From Glossina fuscipes (taxonomy: Eukaryota > Arthropoda > Insecta > Diptera > Glossinidae), in contig NW_023998415.1 in assembly GCF_014805625.2 (NCBI RefSeq), positions 27,413,472-27,477,471 of the forward strand: DNA of 64,000 nt, in the 5' to 3' direction. The notes beneath the pieces were generated by a model. That model was not told the origin of the DNA, did not search any database, and was given only the letters and a program-made list of their open reading frames with translations. Below, piece by piece: positions 24,066 to 36,600 of the stretch; position 1 is the first letter of the stretch, and the number at the start of each line of letters is the position of its first letter. Position numbers and translations under genes: made by a program.

Positions 24066-25838
24066 ATGTCACAACAGCACCAGCAATCGTGTTCTTGTGT
24101 GCTTTTGCATTTTACGTTAATATATTATTTATGCAAGTTTTTGGGAATATATCCTCAAAGTGTATCGGCGTATAGGAATAAGCACGCTTTGGAAGCATCT
24201 AAAAGTGGTTCTATCTTAGTTATTATTGTTATGATTTGGATAACTGTTTGCTATAATATCTTCATACTATCACAATCCGATGGAAATGATCAAAGAGAAG
24301 CGGACCGCAGTAAGTAAATATCATCGTTGAGGTTGTTGCTGTATTGTACAATTTTTTGGCCAAAATATAAATAGTGGAAAAAAGTGAAAAATCTTCCATA
24401 TCGATAGAAGATACATACGGCTTGTGAATAGAAATACAAACTGAAATTTCTTTGTGTTTTGACATAAAAAGCTTAATTATTAATTATTTCACGGCTAATG
24501 GGAGCCGTTCTTCCATCCATTTCGTTACAGATGCGTTAAATTTTGTTATCAGCATATTTCTAACGCAAATAAAAATAATTTTAATGGCTACTGACCAATT
24601 AAGTTCTATTTGCAATCAAGGCAGACTCGGCGAGTTTTATGATCGTCTGTATTCCATAGATAGCAGATTAATTAAAGCGGGTTGCGTACTTAACAATGGA
24701 TCATTGGCGTGGCATTGCTATGTTATGGTAGCTATGACATTCCTTCTTGAAATCATAATAACACTTCTTACCTATGCGTATCTACATAATTATACGCAAT
24801 GGGTATTAGTGGTGATGTGGATATTTTCTTGTCTGCCTACTTTATACGATTCGTTGGACAAAATCTGGTTTACTACTACCTTGCACGCCTTAAGGCAACG
24901 TCTTTCTGCGTTAAATAGAACTCTCACTAATTTAAAAGAAGATGAGAGCGATGAATTATCCTTATTAAAAATGGATTACGTTAACGGGTTAGAATATCTG
25001 AAAAGGGTTTTAAATGCCGGAAGAGTTGTTAAATTTAAAAATCGGATGAGATCATTTGATTTAAATAAAGTGGAAGAAAGGCTGATAAATGTTTGCCAGT
25101 TGCATGACGAAATTTGTGAATTGATTCAAACATTTCATAAGATGTGGACTTATCCCATATTAGCTTTAATGGCATACGGATTTCTAATCTTCACCGCTCA
25201 ATTATATTTTACGTACTGCGTTGCACAAAATCAAGTAAGCACATAACCTTAATCGCAGTTACTTATATAACTAAATTCTTAGTTATGTTATTAATTATGT
25301 TATTTTATTGTTGCTATTATAATACGACGTCAGCCGATACCAATATTGTTTCGCTCGGCTGAAAGCCTTCTAATGTCAATCCTATTTTTGAGCTACACTG
25401 GTGTTAAGTGCATTTACCTGATATTCTCAAGTTGGAAAACCGCTTTGGAAGCCAAGTACACGGGAATAGCTTTACATAAATATGCGATCAATTTAAACGA
25501 CAAAGCTGTATACGAAATTGTGAGCGTAAGAGTTTAAAATTAATTGAGCACCTGGTTAACGTGTACAGTTTATTTTTTTTAGGTTAATCATTCGTCTTTA
25601 AAACTTTTAAATCATGCGTTTGATTTTGCTAATTGTGGTTTCTTATCGCTAAGCATGCGAACTCTCTGTGGCGTATGTGTCATTGTGCATTGCAGTAAAT
25701 GATACAAGAATTTTATTACTGTTATTTTTCCTTTTAATTTAGCTAAGCGGTGTTATAACCAGTTATACCATTATATTGGTGCAGTTTAACTTTGTGGCAC
25801 AACAATCCAAGGAAGCAGACTTGAAGAAAATGGAATAA
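24066..25838 (+). CDS. Gr66a: Gustatory receptor, Gr66a ortholog, five exons
   Basis: Exons are 24066-24309, 24531-25234, 25334-25519, 25583-25672 and 25743-25838. All are GT-AG and in phase, giving 439 residues. The start is the ATG of MSQQHQQSC; the frame also has a GTG two codons earlier. Several hydrophobic segments are present, as in seven-transmembrane insect receptors, and the C-terminal signature SYTIILVQF fits the gustatory receptor 'TYhhhhhQF' motif. Blocks such as NQGRLGEFYDRL, LDKIWF, LHDEIC, YPILALMAYGFLIFTAQLYF, LFRSAE and SLKLLNHAFDF agree with Drosophila Gr66a as I remember it. Gr66a is a core subunit of bitter-sensing neurons, needed for caffeine avoidance, and acts at the dendritic membrane as part of a ligand-gated cation channel. 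Compared with Drosophila, the intracellular loop before VEERL and the C-terminal tail are much shorter. The gene looks intact. Confidence 0.95.
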
Positions 25839-25904
25839 GCAAAGTGAATTCTAATTTTCGCTCATATCGAAATTATTATTGTTATAATTGTTTTAGATTA
25901 AATG

Positions 25905-25928
25905 AATAAATTCTTGGACTAAAATAAA
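25905..25928 (+). promoter_or_regulatory. Likely polyadenylation signals of Gr66a
   Basis: Two AATAAA hexamers, at 25905-25910 and 25923-25928, within 100 bases of the stop codon. Confidence 0.55.
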
Positions 25929-25949
25929 ACGATAGTAAGAAATGCTATC

Positions 25950-26700
25950 TCTCTCTCTCTCTCCGGTACTCTGGAAAAGACAATTACATATCGAGTCTAA
26001 TTCAAGGAAATATATTGAATTGATATCGCGTTCAGTAGCCGGCTTGAGGATTCATTGGTGTATTGCATTTGTAGGGCCAAGGCGAATTCTCGCAATTGTT
26101 TCGTCCTTGAATTTTGTCAATATTTTTTGGGATATAATGGTCAAAACAAGGTACGTGTAAGCAGAGGAGTAGTGCTGATGCTAGTATCGTAAGTTTGCCG
26201 CTATAATTTTCTCTTTAACTTTCCTTATAATGTAGCTTTGAAGTTTCAAGTTTTCTGTGAGCTCGTCCATAATTAGAAATGCAGAAGCAGCACATTTTTG
26301 CGTCCGATTAGCTTGTTTATTTCCGAATAAACCGGCATAACTAACTAGATACCCAAAACATTTTAATTTTATCACCGTATGTTGTGATGGTGCTTGTTAC
26401 GTTTATTATTAGTAGTGTTTCACTGGTTGTGTTCGGTTGGGTGAAAGTTAACGCACTTCCTTGAAGTATGCGATTATGTAGAGCTTATTCTGAACGACTA
26501 CGGTATAGGTAGGTGGCAGAAAGTTGAATTTAGAGCTGCCTGTATATCGGAGATCTAACTCGTCACTTTCTAGTATTTTCGTTTTTTCTTAAATTAAATT
26601 CCTTAAGATGTAATTTGAAGGGTCGGACTATAGATTAAATTCAAGTTCTTATTGACGTGAGCTTACATATAAAACAAGTTTTCAATAGGAGGAAGCACCA
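25950..26700 (-). mobile_element. I-clade LINE, 3' fragment of ORF2
   Basis: On the minus strand 26181-26375 reads GYLVSYAGLFGNKQANRTQK, then CAASAFLIMDELTENLKLQS and EKIIAANLRY. This is the end of an RNase H domain ('WvPSHvGi.GNeqAD.aAk') and the following linker of I/Jockey-type elements. Further along the same strand 'KDETIARIRLGPTNALHQ' (about 26030-26090) matches the C-terminal 'IaRlRiGHt.lTH' block. Frameshifts and stops break it. It lies immediately after the Gr66a 3' end and is convergent with it. The upstream limit near 26700 is approximate. Confidence 0.75.
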
Positions 26701-28468
26701 TTAACAATTAAATATAATCAAAAACAATTTCTTCAAATAAAGACCGAAATAAAAAGTGTTTAAATAAATTAGAAAAGGTATAGGGAAGCAAATGCAATGA
26801 GGCCGCGCCTATGTTCTCAAGCTTTCATCATTATTATTATTATTATTATTATCATTATTATTAATTTAGAACGATTATTTCGTTCTGTTACTATTTACAT
26901 ATGTGTGATCAATAATCGTAGTAGCGCTGTTATTATATAGCCATTTGGCCCCTTTCTCTTGCATTCTCATTATTTGTTGGATAAAAATTCTGTAAAACTC
27001 TTTGGCTGTCCGAAATGTGTACAAAGCAAAACCATATGCATTTTGCATTTTTAAGTGAATAGTTGGTACGTATACGTATATGTGTATATGTACGAAAGAA
27101 AGAAAGAAACCAAAGATTAGCTAGCAAATATTACACATTTCCTTTTATAGGCCAATGAAGAATTCGGAATTTCGTTTCCGTCACATTTCTCAGTAAATTT
27201 CAGCGACAGTTTTCCATAGGAATATGAAGAAATATTTCATAATTAATAGAATTATGTTGTAGAAATAATTTATGCATATTGCAAATACCATATTTCCATA
27301 CACATATATATATATATATATATATATATGACATGTTTTATGCAATTTTTCACATCAGGCATGAGTTATTGTACAAGATGCTTCATCTATTTCTCTCATA
27401 TCACTGCTTCCCCCAGAATATCTTTCAGCCCCGTTCTCCGTAATTATTTTAATTTGGTACCCAAAATATTTCTAATATAATGATAATGAATGAATAAATG
27501 TTTGAAATATTGAATATTCATCCTTAATCCCTCCCGATTAGCAGACTCTGAGTCGCCATGCCGTCGGGCCAAGAATTACGAATTTTTGTACAAAAAGATC
27601 GTTAACGTAAAGTGCAGTAAATGGTGTCTACGATCGCCGCAGTCATCGTCCGTGATAAAGCAATCCTTCGTTGCTTCCATAATTTACAACATTCTCCTAC
27701 GTATATTTCCTAATTACGATTACCATTGTTTATGTTTATGTTCATTTTCATAGTACTCAGTTCGTATCGATATCGGTGTATTTTAAAGACTTCGTGTCAT
27801 AGATGTAACGTCGTTCTTGCTGCCCATAGTATATTCTCGCTTCGTTATGAAGACCAAACTTGTTTTCTCTTGATATTTTTTTATGTGCAATCAGCTTGAC
27901 TCTTTTCATGTGATGCCTTCTCTCTCTTCTCTCTTTCTCTTTCTCTCACTGAAAATTTAAACCATTAATCGGCATTTTCTAGTTATTCAACAACGAAGTA
28001 TCAATGGAGTTTGAAAAGTAGCTTAAGTAGGCTGCTGTATTTAGTGGTCTCGGGCGCTCCATAAGGATGTTGGACGTTATAACGCTTCTTCTAGTGAATA
28101 ACCTATGCTTACGCATTGCCTGTTTTGCGTACATAAGAGAAACGACGGGAAGAGAAGAAGAAGTTGCGCTCTAGAGCGTTTTCTTGCCGAAATAGTGCCA
28201 GCAAGATGCTTCGCTTTATTATATAAGACATATACGAGTTGGACTCATTGGTCTATCTCTCTTTTTATGAGGTAATCATTTATTTAGATCCAACGAAAGG
28301 TTTCTTGTAATCGTAGATATTTGCTTTGCTTAATTTTAATGGGGAATTGCTTTAATAATTTCCTTTTCTACACTACCATGGTTCGAATATGTTGATTTTT
28401 ATATATAGTCGACAACTTCTTGCAAGCTGGTCGAGGCGTAAAAAAATCTCAGAATAAATTTCTTAAAG

Positions 28469-28510
<42 letters not shown>

Positions 28511-28587
28511 TAGTCCTCTATATAAAGAAAATTTTAATATAATAAAAAAATATGTTTACAGGGTTACATAATAACATCAGAGAATGG
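26701..28587. other. Spacer between the LINE fragment and SPAG17
   Basis: No gene recognised. Holds (ATT)n at 26827-26852, (TA)n at 27303-27328 and 28478-28507, and pyrimidine-rich tracts near 27915-27950. Confidence 0.45.
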
Positions 28588-30187
28588 TCAGGTATAAACG
28601 CCATATTTACACTTGCTTGAACGTGGTGATTTTGATGAGGATCGACCTTTCGAATACTTTCGTAAAGGCTTGGTAGGTTTCTTTGCCTTTTGTTCATTAA
28701 AGTTGATTTCTTCCGATTTAACGTCGCGTCCTTCGCATCGTGCAATGGCAAACTCAAAAAAGTCTATGTAACGCACATCATAATTGTAATTGTCTTTGAA
28801 TTTAAAATATTTAGGATAGATTTTGTGTTTAATCATCGCATGATACAATCCGATTCGTTGTTGTTCGTTAAAAAGACGGCGTTGATGCTCTAAATAGCGT
28901 CGTTTCCAATTCTTTGAACTCCAAAGAACTTTTGTCTTATAACGAATCTCATCGCGTAGCTTTTCATCAAGAAATCTGTCAAAGTGAAAACTTTTATCAT
29001 TCTGAACTCCCATAAATATATATATATACATGAATATTGAATTATTAGAAACCTTTTCATTTTCCTTCTCAGCTGTTTAAAATCTATAAACTCAAAAGGT
29101 TCGATAAATTTATTAATCTCGTCAGTATTTCTAAGCGACGCAGGTATCTTGCAAAATACCCTAATGAAAGGAAGAAAAATAACAAAAGCAGAGATATGTT
29201 TAAATACTTATTATTAGATTATTAGACACTTAACCCGTTAATTGTGTGCGGACTCTTTAGCGATATACTCGTACACTCGTCAAGCAACGAGTGTATGTGT
29301 GTAACATGAAATTAGTTTGTAATGAAACGACTTGACAAAATGCCAAAAACATAATAATCATAAATGATGAAATTTTATGAGAAAATCCGGTAAGGATGGA
29401 TGGACGGATCATGACGCATATATATTCATTACATACAGTTAAGTGGTTAGAATAAATAACAATATCTTCTTATAGAGTTGCGTTTGATTCTCAATATTTT
29501 GAAAATCCCTAAAAATATGCTTTCGTTCGAAATGTGATTTTGCATATTTTGATATGCAGTTTATGTGTATAGCAGTTATGTGTATAGTTTATGTAATAGC
29601 GCTTTGCAGTTGCTCCTCCTTTCGAAAAGAGGATAAGGAAATTGTTATGTAGTTAAAAGGTAACTTGATGAAACTATATTTCTTCAACGTTTCTTTTTCT
29701 TTGTTTGTTTTTTGGCAAACAGCCTAACGAGATAGCGATTTACGCTTATTATGCTTACTTGGTCCCTAATATCCAAGGTAAGTTTTTTTCTTTACTTTCG
29801 GTACGACATGTAGTAAATCTTGGAAACTTCTTCATATCTGCTTTAAACCAATCGTATTCGTTGCTACACATTTCATCTAACGACTTGAACTGATCGAACT
29901 GCATTGTGGTGTTTGAGGCACTTGAAAAGTATTCCGCCGCGCAGGGTACACAGTCCATAAATTCAAAACCTTTCAAGAATAAAAGTAAGAATTTATATTC
30001 TTTTAAATTTTTAAAGGAATCTATCTACCTTTGGTAGTACAGTCCGCCAAAGTTCGTTCTAAGAAATAAAGATCTTTCGTGTTTTGATCGTGGGCGCCAA
30101 CAAATTGCGAAATTGCGTTAATAAAATACTTAAATACATCCGTTATATTATCGTTAAAATCAATCCTTAACAAGAGTGTGTCTCTGT

Positions 30188-30224
<37 letters not shown>

Positions 30225-30603
30225 AACAAAATTAATTTATATTTTCTTTGGGATTAGCCAGTGATGCCGACTAATTCACGCTAATATAAAGTCCATTGTA
30301 CGAAGTTTTTGTCGTAAGAAGCGAACCAGTTTGTAGATTGAAACTTTACAAAGTCCTACAATGGTCACAGGAGATATACAGTATTCACCTTTCTTTCGTG
30401 TATTACGGGTGGATCATGTCAATGCTATGGAAATAGGGCTATCATCTACGAATATAATATATAACTCAATAAGGTCGTCGGATGATACAAAGATGTGTTC
30501 GCATGTGATCGAATTTTCTATCTCAATTTTTAAGAACGTGAGCGTTTCGGCGGCGGACCATAAACACAACTCAATCATAACTAGTTCAGGATTGTACGAT
30601 AAA
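28588..30603 (-). CDS. SPAG17 C-terminal exons
   Basis: Five exons. The first (30389-30603) reads ELVMIELCLWSAAETL and has an in-frame TGA at 30414-30416 before its AAAG|GTGAAT donor. The next three join cleanly (CTTKGFEF, then GTKVFCKIP). The last (start about 29001) encodes DEIRYKTKVLWSSKNWKRR, then IYPKYFKFKD and a basic Ser/Lys-rich tail ending KCKYGVYT. Its junction with 29053 is off by one base; a (TA)n run lies between the two exons, so an assembly indel or an unrecognised splice site is possible. Vertebrate SPAG17 continues into a PapD-like domain after this point. None is seen here. Confidence 0.75.
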
Positions 30604-33600
30604 CTAACGTAGGAATATATATGAGTATATATATAAGTGCATTTATATAAACAATAAGCTATGCACGTGCGTAAAATAAATATTGAGGGAGAGCCTGAAG
30701 AAATTCCCCAAAGTAATATATACTTAGGTTAAAATAAGGTTCGTTAACAGGCCTATCGCATAGCGTAGTGGATAAGAAGCGCGACCATAAAGTCGGGGGA
30801 AGATTATACCCAAATTACGGTTGGCTTGTGGCCATAGCTAAAGTGATGTCTGCTCAATTGGTAAAGGCGTAACACTTATAAACTGCGACTCTTCCCTATC
30901 TATTTCTCTTTCGCTACTTCTTTGTCCCTGGCCAGATCATTTGCTATTAACTCCTAAATATTTTGTATCATATCTGTACTTGTTATATACATTTTCAAGT
31001 AGAGCAATGCGCGTGAAATTTCATTTCAGTGATGTAAGTCAAACACTATTTTGTTCCAATTTTTATTACAAAATACCAAAAATTGCTTTTTGCTTGCAGA
31101 GGGAGGCTTATCTATTATAAAAGCATTGAAGAATGAAGAAAGGAGATTTTATGAATGATTTAAGCCCCTCAAACTGTTGTACATTTAGTTAGAATGTGAA
31201 GATACTATTTTTGATCGATCTTCTGTCGAAGAATATTAAAAATGGGAAATTATTTTCAAATAACTTTTTTAAAATAGGGCTTTGCATAGGGAACCTAAAA
31301 GTGATCTGATCTAGCTATAAAAAAGATAAATCTTCAATCTTCTTCTTTTCTTTATATATCGTCCACCGAAACATGACTGTATTCGGAATTTTCATTTCTG
31401 TTGAACGGAAAATTCGCAATCGATTTAGGTCTGATCGTCTGTCTTTTAACGCTCGTTCGTCTGCCCGTAGCAAAATGAATTTTTTCATACCTTAAGATTT
31501 GCCAATCACTGACTTCTCGATCCAGTACAGCGTAGATTTCGCATGTTGTATTACTAATAGTTAAATGCAAATCATCACCTATCCATAAATGAACAATGTT
31601 TTCCTTGCCGATAAATCCTTCTTCTTCTTCATCGTGCTCGGCTGAGGGTCTACTATAACTACCCTTCGATTCTTCGGTAAATATACTCATTTGACCTTCT
31701 TCTTCATAGCTCGTTCGCTCTTCGAAATGTTTGACGATACAGAAGCGTATAGCATCCACTCCAAGTATTTCTATTGAACTAATGGGATAGCTGAGTGGCC
31801 AGAACACATATACGCCTGCGTAAACAGCATGCTGTATTAACCAGCTGCAGCATGTGAAACAAACAAATGTACGTTCAATTATTTCAAATTCTTCAATGCC
31901 CTCGGACGCGCGCATTGTTTTAGCATTCTAAATAAAAAAAAGCGGAAAACATATAAATATTTCACTTTCAAAAAATTTGCTTTAGATATATTTTACGCTT
32001 TTTCGTCGGTTTGGTTGCTTCTTTTTTAAAGATTGTGGATATTTCGCGATAATAGCGCCAGACGACGAACTCTCGTGCGTACTTGATTTGTGTTCTTCTT
32101 CTAAGCCCTCGTGCGACGAGCTTTGCGATATTAATTGATCTGCATTGTTACAATGTTACAAGAAACTTTAATAATTATTTTATAGAATATCTTTTTTATA
32201 TCGAAAATCTGTTACCAAATTCATCATCTTCTTCAGTTACAGTACTCTCTTCGGTTGTAGTCGTAATCACAGTGCCGTCCGCATGATAACATTTTAAAAC
32301 TTCACGAGTCCAAATCATTTTCACACCATCATTACGTTCGCAATAACTCTCATTTACGAAATAGTCGTGCCACTCTTTCAGTTTTAAACTATTGGTCTCA
32401 TAGATCTTTATTGGGATAAATTAGAAACAATAGAGATGTACGATCTAAACGATAAAGAATATTACCGATCCATTATGAGCCAAATTGACAACTCTGCCTT
32501 TCGCGGTAGTTATAATTAGGTGCAAATATGTTAGCTCGTATAGTGCAGCTATGCGATTTACAAAATTGATTTCATTTTCCAGCAATACCTTAAGTTCTCT
32601 TGTTCTCGGCGGTTTTATTTTCTCTCTTAATTTGCGTTCAGCGGTACATTTCCCTTTCCCTTTTGACCTGAGCTTACTCTCACTACTCCTTCTTTGCTTT
32701 AGTACGTCATCCTGTCTAATAATTTGCGTAGCCTTAGGGTCTGTTATTGATCTTCTTCCCGAACTTTCGTGTGACGGAATCATCGTTAATTGACTTATTA
32801 GTTCCTCTTCCTCTTCTAAACTGAAGACATACTGATATAGACGATAGACTTCGCCATTATAACGCAAAATCATAATCACATCTTGCGACTTAAAAAAGAT
32901 TATGACACAACCGTATGGCGTCGTCAAACGTTTAAGTTCGTTATTGTATGTGGATTCTTGTATCCACGTTTGGTCGACATAACTATTCTGATAGTAAATA
33001 GAAAGACCATTCGGATATTGCATTATTATCTTCGCATATTCATTCGATTCGTTGAGCACTCGCATGCAAATGTTATGTTCCGTAATCAAACGAATACTAT
33101 TCGAAATGCCTTCATTTAGGTATCGCGGTCTATTGAAGTACACTTTAGACCTATTTACTTCCAGTATCAATTGTTTGTTGAGTTCCGCGAAACACCATCC
33201 ATCCTCGTATAGCTGTACCGAGCCGTCTCTGAAATAGTATTTGGAAGTTTTTACTCGAATTTCCTGACGTATATCTTCCAAATTGTAACCCCTTAATAAA
33301 TGGTGGTTTGGTGGTAAGCCTACAAAATAATTGGCACTACCGTCACGCATTGAATATGCTCGCTTATCGCTAACTGAGCTTTTGTGACTTCCACGACTAG
33401 TTCGGGATTCGCGTTCCGTACCCGTATCTTCTTCGCGTTCCCGTTCCCGTTCTCGTTCTCGTTCTCGTTCTCTTTTCTCTTCCTGCAGTACTTTAAATTG
33501 CAAAGACTTAGGTCTAATAAATATATTATCATTCATATTTGTTAAGTTCATTGGCATTTCATTTGCAAAGTCCACAGAAGCTACACTTCTCGATGGATCA

Positions 33601-36600
33601 AATTTTAACATCGGATCTACCAGATCGCGGAGAAATTCTTCCATTTGAAATATTGTAAAGTCACGAAAGCAGAGACATGTGGGTATCACGTGTAGACCCT
33701 CATTTTCAAAGACCGTGTTATAAGTGCGACGAAATATATATAAGCGACTACCGTTACGTATATCATTCACCTGGTAGTCATCGTATTCGGTAAGTAATTC
33801 GATTAAGCGCTGAGAGCAAGAATCTTCGCTGGTGTGCAGCATTACATATTTTGGCAGAAGCAATGGTATTGCTTCCAAGCTATACGGCGTACTACATATG
33901 TTATTAAGCATGTAGCCGGAAATTGCAAACGATCTGTATAGGGAATAATCTAAACAACCTAAATAGAGATTGAAGCCCTTATTTTGACTTGCATACGAAA
34001 GCAGGCTGCACAATAAATTATTGTTCTGATCTATAAAGACGCGATCAAATCGTTTTATTTTCGTCACACTAACAAAGGCACATTTCAAATTGACGATTAA
34101 ACTCGTCCTAGAAACGTATTCCTCTGGATATTTCTTTTTATGCGCCAAAGCTAAAAACATTATCTCAGGCTCTGTCAATACATTTAGGGCTTCAGCACAT
34201 GCCCCAAGAAGGCTATCCAAATAGTACATAATCGTGGCTATGTCGCTGTCACTGGCAGGCGGTGCTATTTTTTGATAAGGACCTTGAACAATTAAAGATT
34301 CTGCTGTCAAATATAAATCTTCGCAGGATACGTTCCGTGGTATTGAGACATCCGTCTCCTGAAATGGACTAACATAGTAGGTCTGATATTGCTGGTATAA
34401 AACTTCAATATCGTAGACACCCCAAGACAATTGATCGAATATATCGCGCGCATACTTGATGGCCATACAAGTAGATATAACTGGTAAGTAATGAGTTAGG
34501 ATACCGATGTTCTTCAGCAAGGCTTCCTTCCTCTGTTCATAAATTTGTGCGGATATCTTTTCCAAGGTCTCAATTATGAATTTGCTCCGTTTGTTGTTAC
34601 CCAATAATATGTCATAGTTGCTCTCGGATGGTAAGAAGTGTACAATTGCCTGTAGAGGAAGATCATTCCTGAAAACGAAACCGAAGACAAAGTATGAAAT
34701 CATTTATTCACATCTTTGACTACCTATGTGTTATACGCGTAACGTTTCCTACAACATATCGTACGAAGTATCGTTTTCAATTCATTTCCGGGTGACTTAC
34801 ACGCTAGTTAAGTGGAAGTTTATTTTCGAGAAAAAGGTAGATCTAGAAGGGCCCTAGCATCGTATGCAACTAGTACTAGAAATAATCTTAGGAATTGAAT
34901 GTTATAATAACTGAGATTACGATAGCACTCTTTTTGCAATTAAATATTAATTAAATTGGATGGGACCGCCTGACAATGTGTACGCTTTGTGTGAAGGGAG
35001 AGTGACATTAGTTATCCAAATTACGTGCAGTTAATTGTTCTTTATCTTTGAGGTTAGGAGAAGAGCGATCTTGAAATGTTTAAAAAAAACTTACGGCTGG
35101 CATAGAAAGTAAGTTTCGGAGGCTCCGTTCTACAGAAGACTACAAAACTTGTGAAGAGGCAAATCCAATCGTCGAGCTTACCATCTAAACATTGGTTAGC
35201 TGTAAGGAGATAAGAGAGTTTCTTTATTTTTACAAGTCACTGAGTCGCTCAGGAGATATCCACTATACCAATAATCACGGTGATGGTCAGAAAGGATTTG
35301 GATAATGAAGGTGGAGGGTGTGCACCTGCTACGGTTCCATAAAGAAAAGATATGCTTTCCTAAAATACTAATGGAATGTTAGTTGAACCTAACTGTCGAG
35401 TTCTTGTAAGGAATTTCCGTCTTTTACAAGATACACTAAGCATACGTTTTGAAACGTACAAGCGTTGCTTTACAGCCGTTACTGGTTATTGAAAAAATCA
35501 ATTTTTGTAAATTAAAAAGGAAAGTTATACGTCGAAAAGTTCGTGTTATGTAGAGGAAAATGTATTCGTTGAAAATTTCACATCAAACGTGGAAGTCTGC
35601 TGGTGCATGTTTCCCAGTAATCGTTTTTAAAAATTCTTCTAACCTGAAACAAAATTTAAGATCAAATAACTTTTATTGTTACCATCAAGAAAGTTTATCA
35701 AGCGTAGCTGACTCCCTGCGAAGCCTTTCTATTCTTGATTAGTTGATTTTATATCCATCCGTCCGTTGTATTCAGTTCATACACAAACATGCTTAAAATA
35801 GCTAGAAAACGGGATATGATTCATTCAATCGAGAATCATTTCTCCCAATTTCTTAAATAAAAAATTTAATCGGTGCATTATCACGCCTACCTACAATAAG
35901 ACACTCATCGATATAATCTTAAAGGCTAAAATTCGTCAAGAGACGTAGAATGTAAATATGTTAGTCATCTTTTGTATTTACCTAACCAAGTAGGTGCAGA
36001 ATTCGTCATTCATTTCGCCAATTATAACGACATATAATTTATTTATGGTGGGATCATCGATAATATACTAAAGTTAGAAGAAAGGAGAATAATTGTTAGG
36101 CAAATATTGAATAAGGTTAAGGAGAAATATGAATAATACAATGAAAAAAAAGATACATAACCTCCATTCGGGAAGCCATCGTTGCTTGGCCAACACGATT
36201 GTGATCGCGCACAATCAACGGTGTGCAATTAATCGGTTCATCATATAACGATCCTTTTCTGTCTTTTCTAAATGATTTTCCAAGTTTTGTTTTACTTGTT
36301 GTAGGCGTGCTTACACTTTTCTTTGTACGCCTTGTACCACCAGAAGTCGCCAATTGTTTGCGTTTTTCATCTAAATCGCGTAACCAATACTCATAAATAT
36401 CGAATTTTAATTCGTCGCTTATTTTTCGTGTTATCTCATCATGCTGACGACGAAATCCCGCAACAATTTGTTGTATTCCTTGTACGACAGGTAGATCGGG
36501 GCTGTTTAAAGTTGGCCGAGGCCCTTTCGAAGATTTGGTTCGGGATTTTATTTCTTTACGTAAATCATCTAAATCAATAATGAAAAGAGTCCGACGTAGG

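Noticed and set aside
29796..29797. A GT donor at GAAA|GTAAAG for the SPAG17 exon beginning at 29969
   Set aside because: It puts the next exon out of frame. The later donor ACCAA|GTAAGC at 29758 keeps frame and adds the conserved block LPWILGTK.
30361..30612. 83-codon plus-strand frame
   Set aside because: It is antisense to the SPAG17 exon at 30389-30603, whose frame is supported by splice phase.
32485..33237. Several plus-strand frames of 60-102 codons
   Set aside because: They are antisense shadows of the large SPAG17 exon.
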